A DNA stretch of 64,000 nt, from positions 24,119 through 88,118 of the forward strand of contig JAYYEI010000002.1 of NCBI GenBank assembly GCA_036159995.1, written 5' to 3'. Below the pieces are notes generated by a model. It saw only the letters and a list, made by a program, of their open reading frames with translations. It had not been told where the DNA came from and did not search any database. The translations under genes and the position numbers were made by a program. The stretch comes from UBA8752 sp036159995. Its GTDB lineage: Bacteria; Bacteroidota; Bacteroidia; Flavobacteriales_D; Sanyastnellaceae. Positions 1 through 8,000 of this stretch are shown here, one piece after another. Each line of letters starts with the position of its first letter. Position 1 is the first letter of the stretch.

Positions 1-182
1 TCCGTGTACCGGACCAGTTCCGCCCGTTGGACGATGGCTTCCGACCACAACTCCACCTTCCGCTGCTCCTCCGCCCGGAGCGTGCGCGCGATGCGTCCGC
101 TAGACCACAGGGTCAGCGCCACGATGGCCGTCGCCCCCAAAAGGAGGACAATGCGGGAAGTCTGCTTGTTGCGGAGGGCCAT
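1..182 (-). CDS. Sensor histidine kinase, N-terminal part (cut by window edge)
   Basis: Only the first 60 codons are inside the window, read leftwards from an ATG at 182 with no stop before the edge. A short basic N-terminus is followed by one hydrophobic segment (about residues 10-27) and then the charged stretch EEQRKVELWSEAI. In Bacteroidota that stretch typically follows the first membrane helix of a family of sensor histidine kinases, just before the periplasmic sensor part. The kinase core lies outside the window, so the assignment rests on this short N-terminal pattern. The 252-bp gap on its upstream side (183-434) holds no gene that I can see; it contains an AT-rich patch near 380-420 that may carry its promoter. 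Confidence 0.55.
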   Translation of the reverse strand, partial: MALRNKQTSRIVLLLGATAIVALTLWSSGRIARTLRAEEQRKVELWSEAIVQRAELVRYT

Positions 183-434
183 GGTTGAGGTCGGAGGTCA
201 AACGCGAACCGATGCGAAAAGGTATGCAGACCCACTCTCGACCCGACCCGAGTCCCCGTCTTCATTGGGCACGAAATGCAAAAACGCCGGCTCGAAGCCG
301 ACGTTTTCAACCTTGGGAGGTCCCAAGTCAATTTGGTTAAGCTCCCCGGCGAGGTTCATTTCGCATCGGGGGGGTTGCAATATACCAAATATTAACGTTT
401 GTCGATACATCAAACTAATTGGTCTTGAATCGCA

Positions 435-3053
435 TCACCAGTCGTCATCGTCATCGTCCAGCACGGAAGTCGGCTTCTTGTCGGCATCCGATTGAGGTTC
501 CGGCCGCTCCGACCCTTCAGTCACCGTCGGGATGGTGGATGTCCTGGCATCCCTCGACCCCGACGCATTCTCCTCTGGCGGCACAGGATCTCCTGTGATG
601 GCGCCGCGCAACCGATCCCAGGCCCCCTGACGCTCTTCGCGTCGGTGCTCCTGGTGCGCCCTCCGGTCATACCCGAATTCCGGGTCCTCCAATGTCCCCC
701 CGATGGCCAGGAAGAACCGGTGGCCAAGGCCATCCTCTTCCATCGGCCCGAATTCGCCCTCTCCCGACTTCAGGTCCCGCAGGGCGAAGTCCAATGTGAA
801 ATCCATCGGTCCCTCCATGCGGTACCACCCTTCCACTCCCACGTCCATTGCGTCGGACCGGACCTCCACGGGGGCCAGCGTGATCACTCCGCGTTCCAAC
901 TCCACCTGCGCATCCACCGGCTCAAAGCGCACCCGCTTCAACCGACGCCTCAAATCCTGAGCGTCGGCGATGAGGCGGTACTTCCTCTCGGACTCGAGCA
1001 CCTCGGGAATCTCCTGCAACAGCTCGAATCCAATGAGCTCCAGTTGTTCCATGCGCACGCGGACGTCCGCATCCCACGGTGCCGTACCCTGTCGGTCAAA
1101 CACATGAGACACTGTGCCTTCTGCCCAGACCCGTCCCCGCACATGGCGCGGCAACAAGGTCTGCTGGCCCAATCCGGAGGTCCCTTCGAGCACCTTCGCC
1201 AAATCGCCATCCATCAGCACCCCGTCGAATCGGGCAGCCCGGCCATTGACCTTCCCGGTCGCCTCGACCCTGCCCCCCATTCCTTCGGCGTCGAGCGATT
1301 CGATCTCCAACGCTCCTCCTTGCCATTCTCCCCGCAGCGCCATCTGGTCCAGCGACAGGTCACCCTGGGTCAAGGGCCCCGTTCTCAACTCTACGGCCCA
1401 TATACCATCCCAGGCACCCGCTTCTCCCTCCGGCCCTTCCAACCACGGCTGCACGACAGGGCGCAACGCGTCCACATCCAAACGGTCCAACGTCACGTCC
1501 AAGCGGCCTTTCTCTCCCATCCACGCGGCCTCCAATTCTCCTGACATCCCAGGCAGCGTCACCCCCTCCAATCGCCCAGTCCACCCTGTCCCTCCGGGAT
1601 CCATTCGGGCGTCAAGTCGGTCCAGACCAAGTGCACTTCCCGCCTGGTCCACCACCAATTCGGTGACCACAACCTGAGATTCAGGACCCACGGCCCACGA
1701 GGTCAAGGTGCCCTCCTTCAGGGTCAGATCCACTGAACCGTCCACGTCGATGCGGCCACCGGCTTGTGCCTCCAGCGCGGTCCAAGGCGCTTCTTCCGGG
1801 AAAGGCAGCCACGGCCAAAGATCAACCGGGCGGAATACCCCGCGGCCCCGCGCCGACAACTCCATCCTTCCCGCCGATTCCCGCACCTCAGCCCTTCCGG
1901 CAAACTCTCCGCCGGCCAACGACACGGCCAAGGCGGGGGCGATGGCCCTCCACCCCTTGGCCACACTGAACGCCTCGAGGCGTCCTCCCGTCCAATCAAT
2001 CCGACCCGCCTCCTCAGTGCGGCTCAGGCCCTTTGGCTCCACCCGCACAGCCCAAACGCCGTTCCAATCCCCATCCTCAGGACCGGTCCAATGGAAGCTT
2101 TCCGGAAGACGACCAATCGCCACATCCAATGCCGCCTGCCCCTCCATTCCACGAAAAACCGGAGCCAACGCCGCCTGCACGGAGGGGGGGAGGGTGGCCT
2201 CCGCGGCCGATACAGCATACCGCTCCGACGTCAACGCTAGGCTGAAACCTTCGACATCCGACGTCAATTGCCCCGACAACGGCACCTCGACCCGTCCGTC
2301 ACCCAGCGCGGCCTCCGTCAGGTTCATCCGCACATCATCTCCTTCCAGACGACCATCGAGGGCGCACCGGACCGTTCGGCCATCCAACCAGCGATCGTCT
2401 CCTGTCTCCAGCACCAGCCGTTGCACGCTGGCCTCTCCCTGCCATTCAATCCCTTCCTCCAAGGACGTGAGGGCCATGTCGGCGGACGACACCATGCCGG
2501 ACCAGGTCACAGGTTGTCCCTCCCCATTCCATTCCCCTTCCAATTCCACATCCCGCAGCATGAGACGTTCAATGCTCCAGCTGTCGAGGCCCTCGGACGC
2601 TCCCAATCCGACCGTCCAGAACACCCAGTTCTCCTGTCCGGAGCGGGCGCGGTGCACGCGCAACCGTCCCCCTTGGAGTCGCAGCGCTCGGACGTCCAGG
2701 CGGTCCTCCAGCAGCGGCCACCACCCCATGCGGAATCCCAGCTCCTCCAACTGCACGAAGTCCTGGCCCCGCTCAATGGCATCCTCTACCCGCACGTCCT
2801 GAAGAATGACCTCCACGTCCGGCCACGCAGACCACAGCGACAGGGACACCGATCCCACCGCGACATCCGTGGCCAAATGCGGGCGGACGGCCTCGATGAC
2901 CCGCGCCTCCAGCCCCCTGGACATCCAAGCCATGCCGGCAGAAAACGCAGCGAGCAAGACCAGCACCGACGCCAGCACCCAACGCCAACCCTTCCGGGAA
3001 GTCCGTTGGCCCTCCGGGGCTTGAGTTGGAATCGTTCCGTGTTGCTCCTCCAT
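435..3053 (-). CDS. AsmA-family membrane-anchored periplasmic protein
   Basis: An 872-residue protein with a short cytoplasmic N-terminus, one transmembrane helix at about residues 24-44, and a long periplasmic beta-rich region. The stretch after the helix (HLATDVAVGSVSLSLWSAWP) resembles the start of AsmA/TamB-like proteins, and the C-terminal third has the repetitive pattern of an AsmA C-terminal domain. Members of this family act in envelope homeostasis and are proposed to move lipid between the two membranes; the exact role here is not known. The protein ends in an acidic tail of six aspartates before a final tryptophan, which is unusual for the family. It stands alone, divergent from the superoxide dismutase gene. 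The start at 3053 is followed by a normal N-terminus, and an AATCTTTG box lies at 3067-3074 on its strand. Confidence 0.8.
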   Translation of the reverse strand: MEEQHGTIPTQAPEGQRTSRKGWRWVLASVLVLLAAFSAGMAWMSRGLEARVIEAVRPHLATDVAVGSVSLSLWSAWPDVEVILQDVRVEDAIERGQDFVQLEELGFRMGWWPLLEDRLDVRALRLQGGRLRVHRARSGQENWVFWTVGLGASEGLDSWSIERLMLRDVELEGEWNGEGQPVTWSGMVSSADMALTSLEEGIEWQGEASVQRLVLETGDDRWLDGRTVRCALDGRLEGDDVRMNLTEAALGDGRVEVPLSGQLTSDVEGFSLALTSERYAVSAAEATLPPSVQAALAPVFRGMEGQAALDVAIGRLPESFHWTGPEDGDWNGVWAVRVEPKGLSRTEEAGRIDWTGGRLEAFSVAKGWRAIAPALAVSLAGGEFAGRAEVRESAGRMELSARGRGVFRPVDLWPWLPFPEEAPWTALEAQAGGRIDVDGSVDLTLKEGTLTSWAVGPESQVVVTELVVDQAGSALGLDRLDARMDPGGTGWTGRLEGVTLPGMSGELEAAWMGEKGRLDVTLDRLDVDALRPVVQPWLEGPEGEAGAWDGIWAVELRTGPLTQGDLSLDQMALRGEWQGGALEIESLDAEGMGGRVEATGKVNGRAARFDGVLMDGDLAKVLEGTSGLGQQTLLPRHVRGRVWAEGTVSHVFDRQGTAPWDADVRVRMEQLELIGFELLQEIPEVLESERKYRLIADAQDLRRRLKRVRFEPVDAQVELERGVITLAPVEVRSDAMDVGVEGWYRMEGPMDFTLDFALRDLKSGEGEFGPMEEDGLGHRFFLAIGGTLEDPEFGYDRRAHQEHRREERQGAWDRLRGAITGDPVPPEENASGSRDARTSTIPTVTEGSERPEPQSDADKKPTSVLDDDDDDW

Positions 3054-3176
3054 GCTGTGACGCCCACAAAGATTGTCGGCCCATGCTCCCCTCCACAGGG
3101 GGTGGTTGAACCAACGCCAACGTGGAAGGTTGGATTATGGACATCCGGAAAGAAATTCTACCGGCAAACCTGCACC

Positions 3177-3932
3177 ATGGACAAGCGCACTTTCATCAAA
3201 CTGAGCGGAATGGCCGGAGCCGGCCTCGTCGCCGCCCCCCTCGTCTCCGGACTCATCGGCTGCGGCAACGCGCCGGTCGACCCGGGAACCCCGGCCGCAC
3301 AGGATGCGGCCCCCACCGGCTTCACCCTCCCTGAGCTCGGCTACGCGCATGACGCCCTCGAGCCCGCCATCGACCGGCAGACGATGAAAATCCACCACGA
3401 ACGGCACCACGCCGGGTACGTTCGGAAACTCAATGCGGCGCTCGAAGGTCACGCCATGGCCGGCCAGTCCCTCGAGGCCCTGCTGGCCGGCCTCGGGCCG
3501 AACGACACCGGACTGCGGAACAACGGCGGCGGACACTTCAACCACACCCTGTTCTGGAAGGTCCTCACCCCCTCTTCCGAGGCTACCGGACCCAGCGGCA
3601 TGCTCGCCGACCGCATCACGGCCTCCTTCGGCAGCCAGGACGCCCTGCTCGACGCCTTGTCCCAAGCCGCCGGATCCCGCTTCGGCTCCGGCTGGGCCTG
3701 GCTGGTGCAAGACGAGAATCAGCCCGATCGGCTCTTCGTCTGTTCGACCGCCAACCAAGACAACCCTCTGATGAAAGGCGTCGTGGAGGCCGACCACCAA
3801 GGGCGTCCGCTCCTCGGCATCGACGTCTGGGAGCACGCCTACTACCTGAACTATCAGAACCGCCGGACGGATTACGTCGCGGCCGTACTCGACCGCATCA
3901 ATTGGTCTGAGGTGGCGGCGCTGATGGCCTGA
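3177..3932 (+). CDS. Fe/Mn superoxide dismutase with Tat-like lipoprotein signal
   Basis: A 251-residue protein that converts superoxide to oxygen and hydrogen peroxide. The SOD domain runs from about residue 48 to the end, with the usual metal ligands: the histidines in IHHERHHAGY and GGGHFNHTLFW, and Asp/His in DVWEHAYYLNYQNRR. The N-terminus is not cytoplasmic. KRTFIKLSG resembles a twin-arginine signal (KR instead of RR) and is followed by a hydrophobic stretch and the lipobox LIGC with Cys29. I infer export in folded form and lipid anchoring in the periplasm or at the surface. The reading frame stays open far upstream, but the ATG at 3177 is the one that gives this signal. The 3' end overlaps the convergent lipoprotein gene by 35 bp. 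Confidence 0.92.
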   Translation: MDKRTFIKLSGMAGAGLVAAPLVSGLIGCGNAPVDPGTPAAQDAAPTGFTLPELGYAHDALEPAIDRQTMKIHHERHHAGYVRKLNAALEGHAMAGQSLEALLAGLGPNDTGLRNNGGGHFNHTLFWKVLTPSSEATGPSGMLADRITASFGSQDALLDALSQAAGSRFGSGWAWLVQDENQPDRLFVCSTANQDNPLMKGVVEADHQGRPLLGIDVWEHAYYLNYQNRRTDYVAAVLDRINWSEVAALMA

Positions 3933-4467
3933 CTCGGCCTCCGCGCGGCAAGGGCACACTGCCCTCCTCCAAGTCGTACACACCCTCCTTGAGCAGGGTG
4001 CGGAACTCCTTGGCCGTGGGGCTGAAGAGCCAATAGGAATACCCGGGCTTTCCCCCGGACTTCTTCCGTTCGCGTGGACTCTCCATGAAGGTGGCCGTCT
4101 GCTTCAGCCAGGACTCGTCGTCGTCGAAGGTGGCGGTCCGGAAGACGTCTCCTTCCCGCTTCAACAGGAAGACCTCCCAATGGCCGGTCTCCGTGACAGG
4201 CTGGCTCATCACCACGTGGCCCGCCATGCGTCGGAGGAGGAAATCCTCCCCATTGACCAGCACCTCATCGTTGATGCGGACGGTGTCCTTGCCAATGGTC
4301 CACACCTCATCACCATCCACGATCTCACCGCGGAAGGCCTTCGGAATGTTGGGGAGGTTGTAGCGCCCAGGGGGCATGGGCTCATTGAACTGCACCTTGG
4401 GGTTGCAGGACGTCAACAGGGCGAGGACCGCCAAGCACAAGGTGATCGAGGAGAGGGAGTTCATCAT
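3898..4467 (-). CDS. Lipoprotein of unknown function downstream of uppP
   Basis: A 189-residue protein. The first ATG at 4467 gives a signal peptide ending in the lipobox LLTSC with Cys21, so it should be a lipoprotein. The rest (PPGRYNLPNIPKAFRGEIVDG, repeated short beta-strand patterns) suggests a small beta-rich domain of the kind seen in uncharacterised Bacteroidota lipoproteins; I do not recognise a named family. Its ATG overlaps the uppP stop codon by 4 bp, so it is translated with uppP and is the last gene of the envelope operon. In many relatives I recall truB at this place, so this gene may be a lineage-specific replacement (from memory, unchecked). Confidence 0.75.
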   Translation of the reverse strand: MMNSLSSITLCLAVLALLTSCNPKVQFNEPMPPGRYNLPNIPKAFRGEIVDGDEVWTIGKDTVRINDEVLVNGEDFLLRRMAGHVVMSQPVTETGHWEVFLLKREGDVFRTATFDDDESWLKQTATFMESPRERKKSGGKPGYSYWLFSPTAKEFRTLLKEGVYDLEEGSVPLPRGGRVRPSAPPPQTN

Positions 4468-5258
4468 GATCCGAGCATGAGGGCGGCCAAACCGACCACC
4501 GCACAGTAAACGGCGAAGCCATTGAATCCATTGCGCTTCACCAGCGACATCATCGCGGTGCAGGCCCACCATCCACTCAGGAAGGCGGCAGCGGCACCGA
4601 TGAGGAGGGTGGATGTCGGAGCGCCCCCGGCCTCCACGGAGGGGTCGAGCAGGTCCTTGACCTCGAGCAGCGTCGCGCCCAGAATGGGCGGCAAAACCAT
4701 CAGAAAACTGAAACGAGCCGCCTCTTCCCGGTCCACGCCCAGCAAAAGCGCCGCGGAAATCGTCGCCCCGCTCCGGCTGATTCCCGGGAGCACGGCCACC
4801 GCCTGGGCACACCCGATGATCCCGGCTTCCAACACGCCGACTCGCCCTCCTTCACGGCCCCGACGCTGCGCCCAGAACAGCAGGGCCGCCGTGACGAGGA
4901 GAGCGGCCCCCACCGCCCCAAGATGACCGTCCAACCGGGCTTCGATCGCGTCCTTGAACAACAGGCCCACCACGCCAACCGGAACCATGGACAGCAAAAT
5001 GAGCCCGGCGAATCCCCGGGCCGTCCTGCCCGCTTCACCCGACACGAACAAGCCGCGCACCAACGAAACGATGTCCCGCCGAAACACCACGATCGTGCTG
5101 AGCGCCGTCGCGCCGTGTACCACCACGCTGAAGGCGAGGCCTCCATCGTCCACACCCAACACGGCCTTGCCCAATTCAAGGTGGCCGGAACTGCTGACGG
5201 GAAGGAATTCGGTCAGGCCCTGGATCAGCCCCAGGAGGAACGCCTCCAGTGCACCCAT
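4464..5258 (-). CDS. uppP: Undecaprenyl-diphosphatase (UppP/BacA)
   Basis: A 264-residue integral membrane enzyme that removes a phosphate from undecaprenyl pyrophosphate and so recycles the lipid carrier for peptidoglycan and other surface polymers; its loss sensitises cells to bacitracin. Both family signatures are present: GLTEFLPVSSSGHLEL near residue 15, containing the catalytic Glu, and GISRSGATISAALLLG around residue 150. The length matches the family (about 265). It lies 4 bp after the DUF3098 gene and overlaps the following lipoprotein gene by 4 bp. The order ftsX, DUF3098, uppP is common in Bacteroidota. Confidence 0.97.
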   Translation of the reverse strand: MGALEAFLLGLIQGLTEFLPVSSSGHLELGKAVLGVDDGGLAFSVVVHGATALSTIVVFRRDIVSLVRGLFVSGEAGRTARGFAGLILLSMVPVGVVGLLFKDAIEARLDGHLGAVGAALLVTAALLFWAQRRGREGGRVGVLEAGIIGCAQAVAVLPGISRSGATISAALLLGVDREEAARFSFLMVLPPILGATLLEVKDLLDPSVEAGGAPTSTLLIGAAAAFLSGWWACTAMMSLVKRNGFNGFAVYCAVVGLAALMLGS

Positions 5259-5262
5259 GCGA

Positions 5263-5529
5263 TTACTCCTGGCCGGCTTCCGCCGGGAACCGCTTCAGGA
5301 TGCTGTAGAAAATGACGCCGTATCCGAGGAGCACCGTGAGGGGCGCAATCGTGATGCGCCGGGTGCTGAAGATGGCCTCGCTGAATTCATTGGGGTCTTC
5401 CACACCCCCTCCGCTCATGAGCAGATAACCCGCGGCCAACAGGCCCAGACCCAAAAGGAAGAAGAGGTAGTTCCGGCGTTCAAACGGAAACGCGTTGCGG
5501 CCTTCGTTAGCGGGCGTGGGACTGCTCAT
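5263..5529 (-). CDS. DUF3098 family small membrane protein
   Basis: An 88-residue protein with two predicted transmembrane helices (about residues 22-38 and 60-78). It fits the DUF3098 family, which is found between ftsX and uppP in Bacteroidota. The function is unknown; its place suggests a role in the envelope or in division. I use the ATG at 5529 because the upstream extension to 5580 adds a non-family basic segment and runs over a promoter-like box. That box, TACTTTCG at 5534-5541 on the coding strand, leaves only four bases before the ATG. There is a 34-bp gap to ftsX and a 4-bp gap to uppP. Confidence 0.85.
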   Translation of the reverse strand: MSSPTPANEGRNAFPFERRNYLFFLLGLGLLAAGYLLMSGGGVEDPNEFSEAIFSTRRITIAPLTVLLGYGVIFYSILKRFPAEAGQE

Positions 5530-5533
5530 GGCA

Positions 5534-5541
5534 CGAAAGTA
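5534..5541 (-). promoter_or_regulatory. Promoter -7-like box (TACTTTCG) next to DUF3098 start
   Basis: The box matches TAnnTTYG, a variant of the Bacteroidota -7 element TAnnTTTG. It ends four bases before the ATG at 5529, so a transcript starting from it would be leaderless or nearly so. I see no clear -33 TTTG upstream. Confidence 0.35.
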
Positions 5542-5563
5542 AGCGTTGCGTGGCGCCCGAGGT

Positions 5564-6427
5564 TCAGACCAATTTATCAAGCCGGGCCCCCAGGTACCGG
5601 GCCACCGCCCACCTCGCGCTCAATCCCGTCATCAGCAGACCCATGACCACTTGCAAAGCCAGCAGCAGGCCCAATTTCTCCGGACCCCACCCCTCCAGCA
5701 CGGACAGGAAGGGCTTGAGCAGGCCGAGCAGGCCCACCACCGCGGCATAGGCCAGCGTGGCCCCCACCAAACCATAGCCCATCGCTTCGGCAATGAAGGG
5801 TTGGCGAATCCGAGATGGTGGCGCTCCCACCAGGTCCATGCTGCGGATGAGCTGGCGCCGGCCGAAGACACTCAGGCGCACCACATTGAAAATCTGCGCA
5901 ACAGCCACCGCCATGAAAATTGCCAGCAAGAGAACAAGCGGAGTGGTCCAATCCGAGAAGCCGCGCTCCAACCGCTCCAGAATCCGGCGCGGATAGGCGA
6001 CCCGGGTCACCCCTTCTCGGCCTTCCCACCCGGAGGCGAGTGCCGCCAGACCCGCCACCCCTTCGCGGTCAATCCACTCTGGGTCCAGCGTCAATTCAAT
6101 CAAGGAGGGCAAAGGAGAGTCCCCCAAGAAATCCATGAACGGCTCGCCCAGTTCGCGCTCCATCTCTGCAGAAGCGGAGTCAGCGTCGATGTACACCGCT
6201 GATTGAACCCCTTCCTCACCCAGCCAGTCCACCGCCATCCGGCTGCCGTCGGCCCCTTCCTCCAGCACGATCTGCACAGTCATGGACGCCAGCCAGTCCG
6301 TCCTCAATTCGCGGACGACCATGGCCCCGACGACGAGCGTGCCGAGCACGCCAAGGGTCAGCGCCACACCAAGCGCGGTCGAAAAGGCGGAGAACCCGTG
6401 GGCCTTGCTGCGAGAGGGTCGGGACAT
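5564..6427 (-). CDS. ftsX: Cell division protein FtsX (ABC-transporter-like permease)
   Basis: A 287-residue protein with the FtsX layout: a cytoplasmic N-terminus, a first helix at about residues 17-38, a periplasmic domain (about 40-165) and three C-terminal helices. FtsX, with the ATPase FtsE, controls septal peptidoglycan hydrolases. The periplasmic domain includes the family-typical stretch from MTVQIVLEEGAD onward. No ftsE is adjacent, as is usual in Bacteroidota, where the two genes are often separated. The neighbours (uppP, lytic transglycosylase, DUF3098) fit wall remodelling. A TACCTTCA promoter-like box lies at 6437-6444 on its strand, so it may have its own promoter inside the operon. 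Confidence 0.92.
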   Translation of the reverse strand: MSRPSRSKAHGFSAFSTALGVALTLGVLGTLVVGAMVVRELRTDWLASMTVQIVLEEGADGSRMAVDWLGEEGVQSAVYIDADSASAEMERELGEPFMDFLGDSPLPSLIELTLDPEWIDREGVAGLAALASGWEGREGVTRVAYPRRILERLERGFSDWTTPLVLLLAIFMAVAVAQIFNVVRLSVFGRRQLIRSMDLVGAPPSRIRQPFIAEAMGYGLVGATLAYAAVVGLLGLLKPFLSVLEGWGPEKLGLLLALQVVMGLLMTGLSARWAVARYLGARLDKLV

Positions 6428-6465
6428 GGGACGATGTGAAGGTAACGGCTACCTCGACGTCACGG

Positions 6466-6900
6466 TCACGTAGGCTCCGTGCCCATCAACTGCACGGTGA
6501 AGTGCAGATCAATGCCGGCGAGCGGATGGTTGAAGTCCACCTCGACCTCTTCCTCGGACACGCCGATGACCACGCCGTGGAGCTCCTCTCCCGTCTCGTC
6601 CCGCATGACGACGACCTCTCCCTCAGCCATCACGGAATCATCCAAGCCTTCCTCGTCCACGAACTGGGTCTTGGGCAACACGGCGAACGCCCCTTCCATC
6701 TCGGGTCCATAGGCCTTGTCAGCGGGGATTGTCAATTCGAATTGGTCACCCACGCCAGCGGACGTCACTGCGGCCTCGAGGTCCTCGAGAATCTCATCGG
6801 AGCCCGCCTCAAACGTGAAGGGCTCCTCCGGAACCGTGGCCTCGATGACCTCTCCCTCCGGGCCATCGGCGCGCAGGGTGTAATGAATCGTGTATTTCAT
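6466..6900 (-). CDS. FKBP-type peptidyl-prolyl isomerase, SlyD-like
   Basis: A 144-residue cytoplasmic protein that should speed cis-trans isomerisation of proline bonds and help folding. The start MKYTIHYTLRADGPEG, the core GDQFELTIPADKAYGPEMEG and the C-terminal FNHPLAGIDLHFTVQL follow the SlyD/FKBP pattern with an inserted-in-flap chaperone domain. It lacks the long metal-binding histidine tail of E. coli SlyD. The ATG at 6900 overlaps the end of the DUF4837 gene (stop at 6897) by 4 bp, which fixes the start and indicates coupled translation. Confidence 0.93.
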   Translation of the reverse strand: MKYTIHYTLRADGPEGEVIEATVPEEPFTFEAGSDEILEDLEAAVTSAGVGDQFELTIPADKAYGPEMEGAFAVLPKTQFVDEEGLDDSVMAEGEVVVMRDETGEELHGVVIGVSEEEVEVDFNHPLAGIDLHFTVQLMGTEPT

Positions 6901-8000
6901 GGTGTTTTTTTCTGCGTTTTGAGGGGGGCAAAAGACCGCACGATGGCCTCGACCTCCCGGAGGTATTCCCGTTTTCCGAAATAGGGCGCGTAGACGTACC
7001 CGTCCACGGTGACCAATTGGCCCCGGGCTTCGTCCACCCAGGCGATGGAGGTCCAAGGGCCCCCCATGAAGTCGCCCTCCATCTTCCAGAGGCCGCGCAT
7101 GGTGGCGGCAAAACCGCCCCGATGGGAGACCTCCTCGTAGCGGGGCGGCAACCGGTATTCGGTCGTCATCCAGCTGTCGGGGTTCGGGCCGGACACCCGC
7201 GCTGCGAGCAGGGAGTCCCGACGCTCCAGCATCCTGGCCATCGAAAAATCCTCGGGACCAGCATAGGGTGTGCGGTGAACGACAACCCCCAACTGCACAT
7301 CGTGATTCCGTCCCCCCTTCATGCGGGTCAGGTTGCGCTCGATCCACGCGAATCCACCGACGGATTGAACCAATTGGGCATCCCTGGGCAGGATGCAGGA
7401 CAACCCCTGCTTCTCCCGGATTGTCTGTTCGAGGACCTCGTTCCGGTCAAGTCCGAGCCATTGCCCATAGCGGGTGGCCTCTTCCTGCTCGAGCAAATCG
7501 GCCAGCATCTCGCCCTCCGCCGGGTCCAGCAACAGCTCCGCCGCGGCCTGGGCCGTCCTCGCCTTGATTTCCACGTAGATCTGGCCCTTGGCATACCGGG
7601 AGCGCATGACCCGCATGGAGGGGTCCTGCGTGTCGATGCGGTCGGCAATGTCGAACACCACCAGATTGCGGTGGGGCTTCCAGAAGCGGTCGAACTCATC
7701 CGGGTCGAGCCGGATGACATCAAAGCGGGGCTCGTATTGAGGCAGGACCCGAACCGGACCGAGGAACACACTGTCCACCGCCGCTCCGATGCCCCGGCTC
7801 CACGCCGACTCGGACACCACCATCACGACCTCCCCACTCGGACCGACCTTGCCGGGAAGCAGGGCAGCCCGCGAAGCGGCGTCCGACTTCCCATCGGAAG
7901 CCCCTCCGAAACAGGACGCCAAAAAAAGGGACACCCCCATCACCGCCAGGAGACCGGGCTTGATGCAGGGGCGAAGAAAGAGGTCAACGGGGGTCCGCAT
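6897..8000 (-). CDS. DUF4837 family lipoprotein
   Basis: A 367-residue protein with a signal peptide ending in the lipobox FLASC (Cys30). After a short linker, GEVVMVVSESAWSRGIGAAV and the region PQYEPRFDVIRLDPDEFDRF fit the DUF4837 family of Bacteroidota lipoproteins, whose function is not known. It sits between the lytic transglycosylase gene (17-bp overlap at its start) and the FKBP gene (4-bp overlap at its end), so it is tightly coupled within an envelope-biogenesis operon. Confidence 0.85.
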   Translation of the reverse strand: MRTPVDLFLRPCIKPGLLAVMGVSLFLASCFGGASDGKSDAASRAALLPGKVGPSGEVVMVVSESAWSRGIGAAVDSVFLGPVRVLPQYEPRFDVIRLDPDEFDRFWKPHRNLVVFDIADRIDTQDPSMRVMRSRYAKGQIYVEIKARTAQAAAELLLDPAEGEMLADLLEQEEATRYGQWLGLDRNEVLEQTIREKQGLSCILPRDAQLVQSVGGFAWIERNLTRMKGGRNHDVQLGVVVHRTPYAGPEDFSMARMLERRDSLLAARVSGPNPDSWMTTEYRLPPRYEEVSHRGGFAATMRGLWKMEGDFMGGPWTSIAWVDEARGQLVTVDGYVYAPYFGKREYLREVEAIVRSFAPLKTQKKTP

